8,830 bases of DNA, taken from Brevundimonas sp. UBA5936. Its GTDB lineage: Bacteria > Pseudomonadota > Alphaproteobacteria > Caulobacterales > Caulobacteraceae. Below the pieces are notes generated by a model that was not told the origin of the DNA, did not search any database, and saw only the letters and a list, made by a program, of their open reading frames with translations. The DNA lies in contig DJDA01000051.1 of NCBI GenBank assembly GCA_002430835.1, positions 1-8,830 on the forward strand, read 5' to 3'. Shown here piece by piece: positions 1 through 5,852 of the stretch (position 1 is the first letter of the stretch; the number at the start of each line of letters is the position of its first letter). The position numbers and the translations under genes are program-made.

Positions 1-138
1 GAAGGCGGGCTGACCCCGGCCCTGCCGCTGGCCTGGGTCGATCTGCTGGTGCTGATCGCCTGCCCGCTGCTGGCCGGCGCCGTCGCCGTGCTGGCCGCCC
101 GCCTCACGGCGCTGGCGAAGCTGGGCCAGCGTAGCTAG
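1..138 (+). CDS. ftsX: Cell division protein FtsX, C-terminal end (partial)
   Basis: Frame 1 is open from the left edge to a TAG at 136-138 and gives 45 residues. They contain a hydrophobic segment (roughly residues 11-33, WVDLLVLIACPLLAGAVAVL) followed by a short basic tail ending in LGQRS. This fits the last transmembrane helix and cytoplasmic tail of FtsX, the permease-like partner of the FtsE ATPase, which in other bacteria controls cell-wall hydrolases at the division septum. The fragment is too short for a firm family call. The identification rests mainly on context: ftsE-ftsX followed by a DUF218 gene and a plsC-type gene is a familiar alphaproteobacterial order. The next gene starts 10 bases downstream. 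The 5' part lies outside the window. It could be another polytopic membrane protein. Confidence 0.62.
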   Translation, partial: EGGLTPALPLAWVDLLVLIACPLLAGAVAVLAARLTALAKLGQRS

Positions 139-148
139 TTAGTCTCCT

Positions 149-799
149 ATGAAGTTCCTGACGCTGATCGCCGTGGTGGCGCTGATGTGGCTGACGGGCC
201 TGTTCGTCTTCGCCGAGCGGGTGCGCGAGTTCACGCCTGCGCCCGACCCCGCACGGGCCGACGCCGTCGTCTCCCTGACCGGCCCTTCGGCCGAGCGCGT
301 CAACGCGGCCATCCGCCTGCTGGAGCAGGGCAAGGGCGACCGGCTGCTGATCTCGGGCGTCAATCGCGAGGTCCGCCGTCAGGAGCTGCGCGCCCTGACG
401 CCGGGCTCCAGCAAGCTGTTCAACTGCTGCGTCGATCTGGGCTTCGAGGCCGAGAACACCGTCGGCAACGCCCAGGAGATCGCCGCCTGGGCGCGGTCCA
501 AGGGCTATGACCATCTGATCGTCGTCACCTCCGACTACCATATGCCGCGCAGCCTGCTGGAAATCCGCGGGGCCGCGCCGGGGGTGAAGCTGACGCCTTA
601 TGCGGTCTCCACGCCCTCGCTGGACGACGCCGGGTGGTGGCGCGCGACCGAGACCGCTCGGCGCATGGCGCTGGAATACATGAAATACCTGGCCGTGCTG
701 GGCCGCGAGGGAATGCACCGGCTGACCGGCCGCCACCCCGAACGCCCTGGCCCGACCGCTGAGGCCGACGCCTCCGAACCGAGCAAGGCCGCCGCATGA
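149..799 (+). CDS. YdcF family protein (DUF218), membrane anchored
   Basis: A 216-residue protein of the DUF218/YdcF (SanA, ElyC-like) family. Residues 4-22 form one N-terminal hydrophobic helix, so the domain is probably held at the inner membrane and faces the periplasm. Family signatures are ADAVVSLTG (37-45), RVNAAIRLLEQG (50-61), the strand RLLISGV (65-71), the ENT..NA motif (102-108) and VVTSDYHMPRS (125-135), which holds the conserved Asp129 and His131. The C-terminal 25 residues are polar, Pro/Ala-rich and probably disordered. Family members are linked to envelope work such as peptidoglycan or lipid-carrier metabolism, but their reactions are mostly unknown, so no substrate is assigned. 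It lies 10 bases after the putative ftsX and overlaps the acyltransferase by ATGA, so it is probably in one operon with both. No good Shine-Dalgarno sequence precedes the ATG; coupling to ftsX termination is likely. Confidence 0.88.
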   Translation: MKFLTLIAVVALMWLTGLFVFAERVREFTPAPDPARADAVVSLTGPSAERVNAAIRLLEQGKGDRLLISGVNREVRRQELRALTPGSSKLFNCCVDLGFEAENTVGNAQEIAAWARSKGYDHLIVVTSDYHMPRSLLEIRGAAPGVKLTPYAVSTPSLDDAGWWRATETARRMALEYMKYLAVLGREGMHRLTGRHPERPGPTAEADASEPSKAAA

Positions 800-1509
800 C
801 GACCGTCCGATCCCTGATCTTCACCCTGTGGCTCTACCTGTCGATGCCGCTGTTCGCCGTCGGCCTGTCGCCGGCGCTGCTGATGCCGCACGGGGTCGCC
901 ATGGGGGTGATCAAGCTGTGGGCGCGCTTCGTCCTGTTCGGCCTGCACTGGATCGCCGGGGTCAAGGTCGAGGTGCGCGGGCTAGAGCATCGCCCGACCG
1001 GCCCGGCGCTGATCGCCGCCAAACACCAGGGCATGCTGGACGTCATCGCCCCCTTCGCCTTCCTGGACGACGCCTGTTTCGTGATGAAGAAGGAGCTGAT
1101 GCCTCTGCCCTTCTTCGGCTGGTTCGCCTGGAAGACGAAGATGATCGCCGTCGACCGCGCCGCCCACGCCAAGGCGCTGAAGGACATGGTGCGCCAGACT
1201 CGCGCACGTCTGGCCGAGGGGCGTCAGATCCTGATCTTCCCCGAGGGCACCCGCACGACGCCGGGCGAACCGGCCGACTACAAGCCCGGCGTCGCCGCCA
1301 TCTATCGCGACGTCGAGGCGCCCTGCTGGCCCGTCGCCACCAATTCGGGCGTCCATTGGCCGGCTCACGGCTTCAGACGTTATCCGGGTACGGTCGTTTT
1401 CGAATTCCTGCCGCCGATCCCGGCCGGCCTGAAGCGCGCCGCCTTCATGGCGGAGCTGGAAAGCCGGATCGAAGGGGCCTCGACCGCCTTGTTGCCGCCC
1501 AAAACCTAG
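796..1509 (+). CDS. plsC: 1-acyl-sn-glycerol-3-phosphate acyltransferase (PlsC family)
   Basis: A 237-residue lysophospholipid acyltransferase. It should move an acyl chain to the sn-2 position of lysophosphatidic acid to make phosphatidic acid at the inner membrane. The N-terminus (about 5-55) is hydrophobic and probably membrane-embedded. The catalytic HX4D motif is HQGMLD (His77, Asp82). KKEL (98-101) and AVDR (118-121) match block II, and FPEGTR (148-153) is the acyl-acceptor binding block III. PVATNSG (179-185) corresponds to block IV. Length is normal for the family. The ATG at 796 sits inside the ydcF stop region (ATGA, four-base overlap), which suggests translational coupling. The genome may hold another plsC copy, so this one could be a specialised acyltransferase (lysolipid remodelling) rather than the main enzyme. 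The family call is sure; the exact substrate is not. Confidence 0.9.
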   Translation: MTTVRSLIFTLWLYLSMPLFAVGLSPALLMPHGVAMGVIKLWARFVLFGLHWIAGVKVEVRGLEHRPTGPALIAAKHQGMLDVIAPFAFLDDACFVMKKELMPLPFFGWFAWKTKMIAVDRAAHAKALKDMVRQTRARLAEGRQILIFPEGTRTTPGEPADYKPGVAAIYRDVEAPCWPVATNSGVHWPAHGFRRYPGTVVFEFLPPIPAGLKRAAFMAELESRIEGASTALLPPKT

Positions 1510-1560
1510 GCTTTGGAGAGCGGGCCCCTATATCATCAGCCGTTGACCTGGGACTCGCTC

Positions 1561-2352
1561 ATGATTTCACGCACCAACCTCCGCCTCGCGCTGCTGACCG
1601 TCGCCGTCGCGGGCCTGCCTGTCTCAGCCATGGCGCAGTCGCAGCCGTTCATACCGGCAGAGGCCCCGCAAACGTGGAAGGTCGACATCGGCGGCGGCGT
1701 GGTGCGCGGCTTCAGCGCCACCGGCAACAACAGCGACGAGGCCAGCTTCACCGCCTGGGGTTCGGCCTCCTATCGCGACATCGTCTACGCCAACGGCCTG
1801 GACGGCCTGGGCTGGAATGCGATCAAGCGCGACGGCTTCCACGCCGGCGTCCAACTGCGCCCCCGTTTCGCGGCGGGCGACATAGACGGCATGGATCGCC
1901 CGGAGCTGGGCGCCGATGCGGCGCTCTACGCCTACAAGCGCCTGCCGGGGAACATCGTCGTGGGCGGCCGCATCCAGCATGACGCCACCGGCGACGACGC
2001 CGGAATGGAATACTACGGCTCCATCAGCCACCAGCGCGTGACCCGCGTCGGCCTGTTGCAGACCATGGCCTATATGCGCGCCGCCAGCGACGAACGGGTT
2101 CAGCGCTATTACGGCGTCAGCGCCGCCGAGGCCTCAAGCAGCGGCTTCGCCGCCTTCGAGCCCTCGGGCGGACTGTCGGCGGCGGGGGCGGCGGCCCTGC
2201 TGGCCATCCCGATCGGCGATCGCTACGGCATGGGCGCCTTCGTCAACTACGAACAGCGCCTGGGCGACATCAAGGACAGCCCCCTGATCGAGGACGACTA
2301 CATTTGGCGCGCCGGGGTGATCGGCGTGGTGCGCTTCAACAGCGGGGACTAG
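1561..2352 (+). CDS. MipA/OmpV family outer-membrane protein
   Basis: A 263-residue secreted protein. I chose the ATG at 1561 over an in-frame TTG at 1513 because it begins a standard Sec signal peptide: MISRTNLR, a hydrophobic core, then an AMA/Q cleavage site around residues 24-26. The mature part alternates in the manner of beta strands. It has family landmarks near the C-terminus: RYYGVSAAEASSSGF (about 181-195), then NYEQRLGDIKDSPLI (about 232-246), and a final strand rich in Val and aromatics ending VVRFNSGD. This fits the MipA/OmpV group of outer-membrane scaffold or porin-like barrels. MipA in E. coli binds murein enzymes, but many members are uncharacterised, so the role here is unknown. 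It sits 51 bases after plsC and could be read through from that operon or have its own promoter. Only a weak GGGA precedes the start. It converges on hisC. Confidence 0.83.
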   Translation: MISRTNLRLALLTVAVAGLPVSAMAQSQPFIPAEAPQTWKVDIGGGVVRGFSATGNNSDEASFTAWGSASYRDIVYANGLDGLGWNAIKRDGFHAGVQLRPRFAAGDIDGMDRPELGADAALYAYKRLPGNIVVGGRIQHDATGDDAGMEYYGSISHQRVTRVGLLQTMAYMRAASDERVQRYYGVSAAEASSSGFAAFEPSGGLSAAGAAALLAIPIGDRYGMGAFVNYEQRLGDIKDSPLIEDDYIWRAGVIGVVRFNSGD

Positions 2353-2398
2353 ACCATTATCGATCGGGATTGATCCATCCCGATCCAGATCAATGGTC
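2352..2398. terminator. Long imperfect hairpin between convergent mipA-like and hisC genes
   Basis: An inner perfect 9-bp stem, GATCGGGAT (2362-2370) with ATCCCGATC (2377-2385), closes a 6-base loop. It is extended by ATC/GAT (2359-2361 with 2388-2390) and by an outer perfect 7-bp stem, GACCATT (2352-2358) with AATGGTC (2392-2398). Only small bulges lie on the 3' side (2386-2387 and 2391), giving 19 pairs in all. It starts at the last base of the mipA-like stop codon and ends 18 bases before the hisC stop. The position fits a bidirectional terminator, but neither strand shows a clear T-run after the stem. It may instead stabilise mRNA 3' ends or block read-through with Rho. Confidence 0.6.
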
Positions 2399-2416
2399 CG
2401 CTTAAGTCCTGAGGCG

Positions 2417-3526
2417 TCAGCGCGCCGCGAACTCGCTGAGGGCGTCGATGACGGCGCGGTTCTGGTCCGCCGTTCCGACCGTGATCCGCAGGCAGTCCGG
2501 CAGGCCATAGCTCGCCACGCCGCGCACGATGATCCCCTGGGACTGCAGATAGTCCTGCGCCGCCGAGGCGGGGCGCTTCGCATCCGGGAAACGGATCAGG
2601 ATGAAGTTGCCCGAGGCGGGCAGCACCTCGAACCCGAAGCCGCGCACGGCCTGGGTCAGGCGCGGCCGCCACTCGGCCACCAGATCGCGCGAGGCCTTCT
2701 GGTGCGCCTCGTCGCCCAGGGCGGCGATGGCCGCCTCGATCCCCGGAACGGAGACGTTGAACGGCAGGCGAATGCGGTCGATGGCCTGCTCCACCGCCAG
2801 CGGCGCGTAGCCGAAGCCGACCCGCAGGCCGCCCAGGCCGTGCAGCTTGGAGAAGGTGCGGGTGACGACGATGTTGGGCGCCGTGCGCGCCAGGTCGAAG
2901 GCGCTCTCCCAGTCGGGCTCGGTCACGAACTCGGCGTAGGCTTCGTCGATCACCAGGATGGCGTGGGCGGGCAGGCCCGCGTGCAGGCGGCGGATCTCCT
3001 CGCCCGTGGCGAAGCTGCCCGTCGGATTGGCCGGGTTCGACAGATAGACCAGCTTGGTCCGCGCATCGACCAGGGCCAGCATGGCGTCGACATCGGCGCG
3101 GAAATCCGGTTCGGCCGCCAGCCTGATCTCGGCCTGACAGGCGCGGGCCGAGATCTGATAGGCGACGAAGGCGTACTGGCTGGTGACGATGTTGTCCCCG
3201 GCCTCCAGATAGGTCTGGTTCAGCAGGGCGAAGACCTCGTCCGAGCCGTTGCCGAAGATCAGCCGCTCCGGCTCCAGCCCATGCGCCTCGGCCACGGCCG
3301 CGCGCAGGCGGTCGGCCCGGCCGTCGGGATAGAGGTGGATCGAGGACACGGCGGCGGCGAAGGCCTCGCGCGCCTTTTCGCCTGCGCCCAAAGCGTTTTC
3401 ATTCGAGGACAGCTTGATCGGCTCGGCCACGCCGGCGATGGCGCTCTTGCCGCCGACATAGGGGGCGATGTCCAGCACGCCGCTCTTGGGTTGAGGCGAT
3501 CCCTCGGGGGCGTTCGCTTCGGTCAT
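2417..3526 (-). CDS. hisC: Histidinol-phosphate aminotransferase (PLP, class I/II)
   Basis: A complete 369-residue fold-type I aminotransferase. Visible landmarks are KLSSNENALG (38-47), the PLP-phosphate loop GNGSDE (92-97), SNPANPTG (163-170) with Asn167, VIDEAYAEF (192-200) with Asp194 contacting the pyridine nitrogen, TRTFSKLHGLGGLRVG (222-237) with the Schiff-base Lys227 and Arg235, and the substrate-carboxylate Arg347 in CLRITVG. These match HisC, which converts imidazole-acetol phosphate and glutamate to histidinol phosphate. HisC homologues encoded beside chorismate mutase or prephenate genes often also transaminate prephenate or phenylpyruvate. The chorismate mutase-like gene 29 bases upstream makes that dual or aromatic role plausible here. 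The chosen ATG has AGGA ten bases upstream (3537-3540). The first 15 residues are a polar extension. It is the last gene of its - strand run, with no tyrA between it and the hairpin. Confidence 0.93.
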   Translation of the reverse strand: MTEANAPEGSPQPKSGVLDIAPYVGGKSAIAGVAEPIKLSSNENALGAGEKAREAFAAAVSSIHLYPDGRADRLRAAVAEAHGLEPERLIFGNGSDEVFALLNQTYLEAGDNIVTSQYAFVAYQISARACQAEIRLAAEPDFRADVDAMLALVDARTKLVYLSNPANPTGSFATGEEIRRLHAGLPAHAILVIDEAYAEFVTEPDWESAFDLARTAPNIVVTRTFSKLHGLGGLRVGFGYAPLAVEQAIDRIRLPFNVSVPGIEAAIAALGDEAHQKASRDLVAEWRPRLTQAVRGFGFEVLPASGNFILIRFPDAKRPASAAQDYLQSQGIIVRGVASYGLPDCLRITVGTADQNRAVIDALSEFAAR

Positions 3527-3536
3527 GCGCGGGTCA

Positions 3537-3540
3537 TCCT
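3537..3540 (-). promoter_or_regulatory. Shine-Dalgarno for hisC, next to a 4-codon mini-ORF
   Basis: On the - strand, AGGA lies ten bases before the hisC ATG, in the 29-base gap after the chorismate mutase-like gene. Immediately beside it an out-of-frame ATG opens the tiny frame M-T-R-A. Its TGA (3527-3525) overlaps the hisC ATG as ATGA. The SD is too close to that first ATG for efficient initiation there, so the hisC ATG at 3526 is preferred. Confidence 0.5.
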
Positions 3541-3555
3541 GTCGGCCGCTGGGTT

Positions 3556-4248
3556 TCAGAAGACGGGAGCGGCGCCGATGACGCCGGTCAGGCCGCCGGG
3601 CGCGCCGTCCAGCCTGACGTCTTCCGCCTGCACATAGCCCGTCAGGACGAACAGCTTCAACCCGCCTCCGCCCGACAGAAATTCGGCCGCCAGCCCCGCC
3701 TGCCCCAGGGCCTCGACGATGCGCGCATCCGGCCAGGCGCTGTCCGTGACCCAGAAGGTGCGGTCGTCGCCCGTCGGCCCCGGCGCCTCGGTCCCGACCA
3801 GCAGGGCGCGCGGCGTCCCGGCCGCGTCATCCGGCAAGGCGGCGATCACCTTCAACATGGGCAGGGCCAGCAACCGCCCCCACCACGGCCGCGCCGACAG
3901 ATCGATCAGGGCGCGGGCCTTCTGCGCCGCGCCGTCGCGCACGGCGATCAGGGCCTGATCCGCCTCGGCCATCGGCCGCGCCGCCAGCCCCCAGCGATCG
4001 GCCGCCAGCACCGACGACAACGATCCGCAGGCGATCAAGGGCCGCCCGTTTGCCGCCTCCAGCCGCCCCAGCACGGCGCGCACCGCCGCCTTTTCCGACA
4101 GGCTCGCACCTTGCAGGACCGAGCGCGGGGCGATGGCGTCGCCGTCGACCGGGCCACGCGGCCCGGCCGCCAGGCGGGCGCTGGCGGCGTCCGCCACGGC
4201 ACGGTCCAGCGACAGGCGCGGTTCGTCGGCGGGCAGCTCCGTCAACAT
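3556..4248 (-). CDS. Chorismate mutase-family protein, shortened and probably degenerate N-terminus
   Basis: A 230-residue protein. From memory of family sequences, the C-terminal half resembles the extra domain found behind an AroQ helix bundle in caulobacterial proteins annotated as chorismate mutase. The landmarks are PWWGRLLALPMLKVIAALP (121-139), PTGDDRTFWVTDS (158-170), GGGLKLFVLTGY (194-205) and the ending LTGVIGAAPVF. A working AroQ domain should begin with a helix of the type LR..ID.ID..LL.L...R and place two Arg and a Lys in the active site. Here residues 1-60 show only a short, Ala-rich remnant (RLSLDRAVADAASARLAAG), and I cannot place the catalytic set. Catalysis of chorismate to prephenate is therefore doubtful; a structural or regulatory role is possible. 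The ATG overlaps the DUF2125 stop as TGATG, which fixes the start and implies coupling. hisC follows 29 bases later. The gene is certain; the family call is moderate. Confidence 0.55.
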   Translation of the reverse strand: MLTELPADEPRLSLDRAVADAASARLAAGPRGPVDGDAIAPRSVLQGASLSEKAAVRAVLGRLEAANGRPLIACGSLSSVLAADRWGLAARPMAEADQALIAVRDGAAQKARALIDLSARPWWGRLLALPMLKVIAALPDDAAGTPRALLVGTEAPGPTGDDRTFWVTDSAWPDARIVEALGQAGLAAEFLSGGGGLKLFVLTGYVQAEDVRLDGAPGGLTGVIGAAPVF

Positions 4249-5315
4249 CAGAACAGCTGCGGCGCGGGCGCCAGGGCGAACGGCCCCAGGTAGGTGCGGC
4301 CGCCCCGGAACAGGATGGCCAGCTCCACGCCCTGACCTGCGTCGCCGGTCCCGCCCTGAGGCGTGGCGGCGGCGGCCTTGGCGGCGGCGGCGCGGTCCAA
4401 CGCCCCGCCCTGCTGGGCGCCCGCTAGGCCGACGATGGCCGCCAGCGGCTTCTCCGCGCGCACGAAGACCTGGCCTTCCAGTTGCCCCTTGGCGTCCGCC
4501 GACAGGGCGTCGCTGGAGACGAAAGCCTTGCTCTCGCCCGCCTGAAGCTGGCCCTTCACGTCGATGAAGCGACCGCCCGCCGCCGTCCAGGCGGTCAGCA
4601 AGCCCTTGGCGTCCGCCCCCTTGCGCAGGGCCGAGGCCTTTTCGATCACCGCCTCGATCTGGGCGTTCAGCATCCCCGACTGGGTAAAGCCTTCGACCGG
4701 GCCGTTCGTCCGGCCCTCGCCGTCGACCAGACGGAACAGCACGTCCACGTCATCGGTCGGAGTGTCCGAACCGACCATGTGCGGCCGCATGTAGAACTGC
4801 ACCAGCCCCGCCTGTTTCAACGGGAAGGGTTCGGCGTCCGGCAGGGCGGTGAAGACCGGCTTCTCCAGCTCCAGCGCCACATTGGGCCACCGCTGCGTCA
4901 GGCCGTGCACGCTCATGCGGATGCCCTCGGCGCGGATGGCGGTCTTGCCCTTTTCGCCGCGCGTGACGGTCAGGCCGTCCGGCGCCGCCAGCACCCAGCG
5001 CGTGGGGTTGTAGGCGTTGGCCTGGGCGATCATCTCGGGCGCCGCGATCGCGTGGCCGGACGGGGCGACGACGTCCAGATGCTTGATCGTCACCCGCGCG
5101 TGCATGGGCCAGCCGGTGGTGGAGATCCCGGCGTACTCGATGGTCCAGCCGCTCTCCTGCAGCCCGGCGATCTTGGCCTCCATGCGCCGCTCGATCTGCT
5201 GGGTCAGGAAGAACCACCAGCCGGTCCACAGGACCAGGCCCACGGCGACGATGACGAAGGGAATGATCAGCCCCTTGCGGCTGTGATGCGGGGCGGCGGC
5301 GCTCGTGTCGGTCAT
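4248..5315 (-). CDS. DUF2125 domain-containing protein, membrane anchored
   Basis: A 355-residue protein with a short polar cytoplasmic N-terminus (His/Lys-rich, 1-14), one transmembrane helix (about 15-37, LIIPFVIVAVGLVLWTGWWF) and a long periplasmic part. YAGISTTGWPMHARVTI (61-77) matches the family hallmark of a Tyr-x-Gly...Gly-Trp-Pro turn. The rest reads as repeated beta strands with AP(D/E) turns (92-94, 111-113), typical of this alphaproteobacterial family. A low-complexity linker rich in Ala and Gly (301-328) precedes the last strands. The function of DUF2125 is unknown. The fold resembles AsmA-like or lipid-binding beta structures only in a general way, so I assign none. It is the first gene of the - strand run, overlaps the next gene by one base, and is divergent from the VOC gene. 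No strong Shine-Dalgarno precedes its ATG. Confidence 0.85.
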   Translation of the reverse strand: MTDTSAAAPHHSRKGLIIPFVIVAVGLVLWTGWWFFLTQQIERRMEAKIAGLQESGWTIEYAGISTTGWPMHARVTIKHLDVVAPSGHAIAAPEMIAQANAYNPTRWVLAAPDGLTVTRGEKGKTAIRAEGIRMSVHGLTQRWPNVALELEKPVFTALPDAEPFPLKQAGLVQFYMRPHMVGSDTPTDDVDVLFRLVDGEGRTNGPVEGFTQSGMLNAQIEAVIEKASALRKGADAKGLLTAWTAAGGRFIDVKGQLQAGESKAFVSSDALSADAKGQLEGQVFVRAEKPLAAIVGLAGAQQGGALDRAAAAKAAAATPQGGTGDAGQGVELAILFRGGRTYLGPFALAPAPQLF

Positions 5316-5328
5316 GTGCGCGCTTTAG

Positions 5329-5363
5329 CAGGACGCGAGGCTGCTGACACGTCCTGTCAGCAG
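5329..5363. promoter_or_regulatory. Inverted-repeat region in the DUF2125/VOC divergent upstream region
   Basis: CTGCTGACA (5341-5349) and TGTCAGCAG (5355-5363) form a perfect 9-bp dyad around the 5-base spacer CGTCC. The spacer plus the next two bases (CGTCCTG, 5350-5356) is also the exact complement of CAGGACG (5329-5335). In DUF2125 mRNA, the hairpin loop could therefore pair with the segment just downstream, 13 bases before the ATG. The site lies 14-48 bases upstream of the DUF2125 start and 55-89 upstream of the VOC start. It could be a protein operator, a leader RNA structure, or a terminator-like stem without T-run. No clear -35/-10 pair was recognised. Confidence 0.4.
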
Positions 5364-5403
5364 GAACAGGCCAGGTTGCCGTCCGTTCGAATCGCAATCT
5401 GAC

Positions 5404-5409
5404 AGGAGA
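5404..5409 (+). promoter_or_regulatory. Shine-Dalgarno for the VOC gene
   Basis: AGGAGA lies eight bases before the ATG at 5418 and supports that start. It is the best ribosome binding site in the window. Its first three bases are the end of CTGACAGG (5399-5406), the exact complement of CCTGTCAG (5353-5360) within the upstream dyad, so it could be partly masked in a long 5' leader. Confidence 0.7.
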
Positions 5410-5417
5410 CGAAGACC

Positions 5418-5852
5418 ATGGAGACGCAGCAGCTTCATCGCGGTCGGCTGATCGACCATCTGCAACTGGTGACGCCGGATCTTGAGGCCAGTCGTCGCTT
5501 CTACGGCGCGGTGCTGGAGGCCCTTGGCGTGCCGATCGCCGGCGAGGCCGAACGCTTCTTCTGGGCCGACGAACTGTTCGTCTCGGCGGTGGACAGCATC
5601 GCGGCGCAGGGTCAGCCGACCGGCCGTTGCCACCTGGCCTTCCAGGCCAAGGACCGCGCCATGGTCGAAGCCTTCCACAAGGCAGGGCTGGCGGCGGGCG
5701 GAACCGACAACGGGGCGCCGGGCGAGCGGCCCTATCACCCCGGCTACTACGCCGCCTTCCTGCTCGACCCGGACGGCAACAACATCGAGGCGGTGTTTCA
5801 CGGCGAGGCCGAGCGTTCCGCCGACAGCGTGGTCGTGACGTTCGAGGGCTAG
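5418..5852 (+). CDS. VOC family protein (glyoxalase/dioxygenase fold)
   Basis: A 144-residue single-domain vicinal-oxygen-chelate protein with two beta-alpha-beta-beta-beta modules. The first opens with LIDHLQLVTPDLEASRRFYG (11-30) and AVLEALG; the second with CHLAFQAKDRAMVEAFHKAG (71-90). It ends with the characteristic AAFLLDPDGNNIEAVFHG (112-129). His14, His72 and Glu124 sit where the family places metal ligands, so a divalent metal site is likely. Such proteins act as glyoxalases, dioxygenases, isomerases or antibiotic-binding proteins, and the substrate cannot be read from the sequence. Length is normal for small members, which usually dimerise. The start is backed by AGGAGA. It is transcribed alone, divergent from DUF2125, and its TAG shares the bases CTAG with the stop of the convergent ybaK. 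Confidence 0.87.
   Translation: METQQLHRGRLIDHLQLVTPDLEASRRFYGAVLEALGVPIAGEAERFFWADELFVSAVDSIAAQGQPTGRCHLAFQAKDRAMVEAFHKAGLAAGGTDNGAPGERPYHPGYYAAFLLDPDGNNIEAVFHGEAERSADSVVVTFEG

Noticed and set aside
1511..1536. Possible promoter for the mipA-like gene (TTGGAG and TATATC)
   Set aside because: The spacing between the two elements is about 10 bases, too short for a sigma-70 promoter, and no better -35 was found.
1513..1560. Upstream TTG start for the mipA-like gene
   Set aside because: It would add 16 polar residues before the signal peptide. The ATG at 1561 begins a normal Sec signal sequence.
828..1982. Open frame of 384 codons on the + strand across plsC and the mipA-like gene
   Set aside because: It is out of frame with both genes, Arg-rich and motif-free. 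The plsC motifs and the mipA signal peptide support the other frames.
2393..3637. Long + strand open frame (about 414 codons) antisense to hisC
   Set aside because: It is longer than hisC, but its translation is Arg/Gly/Gln-rich without any motif. hisC on the other strand has every PLP-enzyme landmark. Such shadows are common in high-GC DNA.
5376..5400. Possible promoter for the VOC gene (TTGCCG and CAATCT)
   Set aside because: The spacer is about 13 bases and both boxes match poorly.
4482..5402. Long + strand open frame over the DUF2125 gene
   Set aside because: The composition is shadow-like (His/Arg/Gly-rich), it has no family motif, and it runs through the DUF2125 gene, which has a clear membrane anchor and GWP motif.
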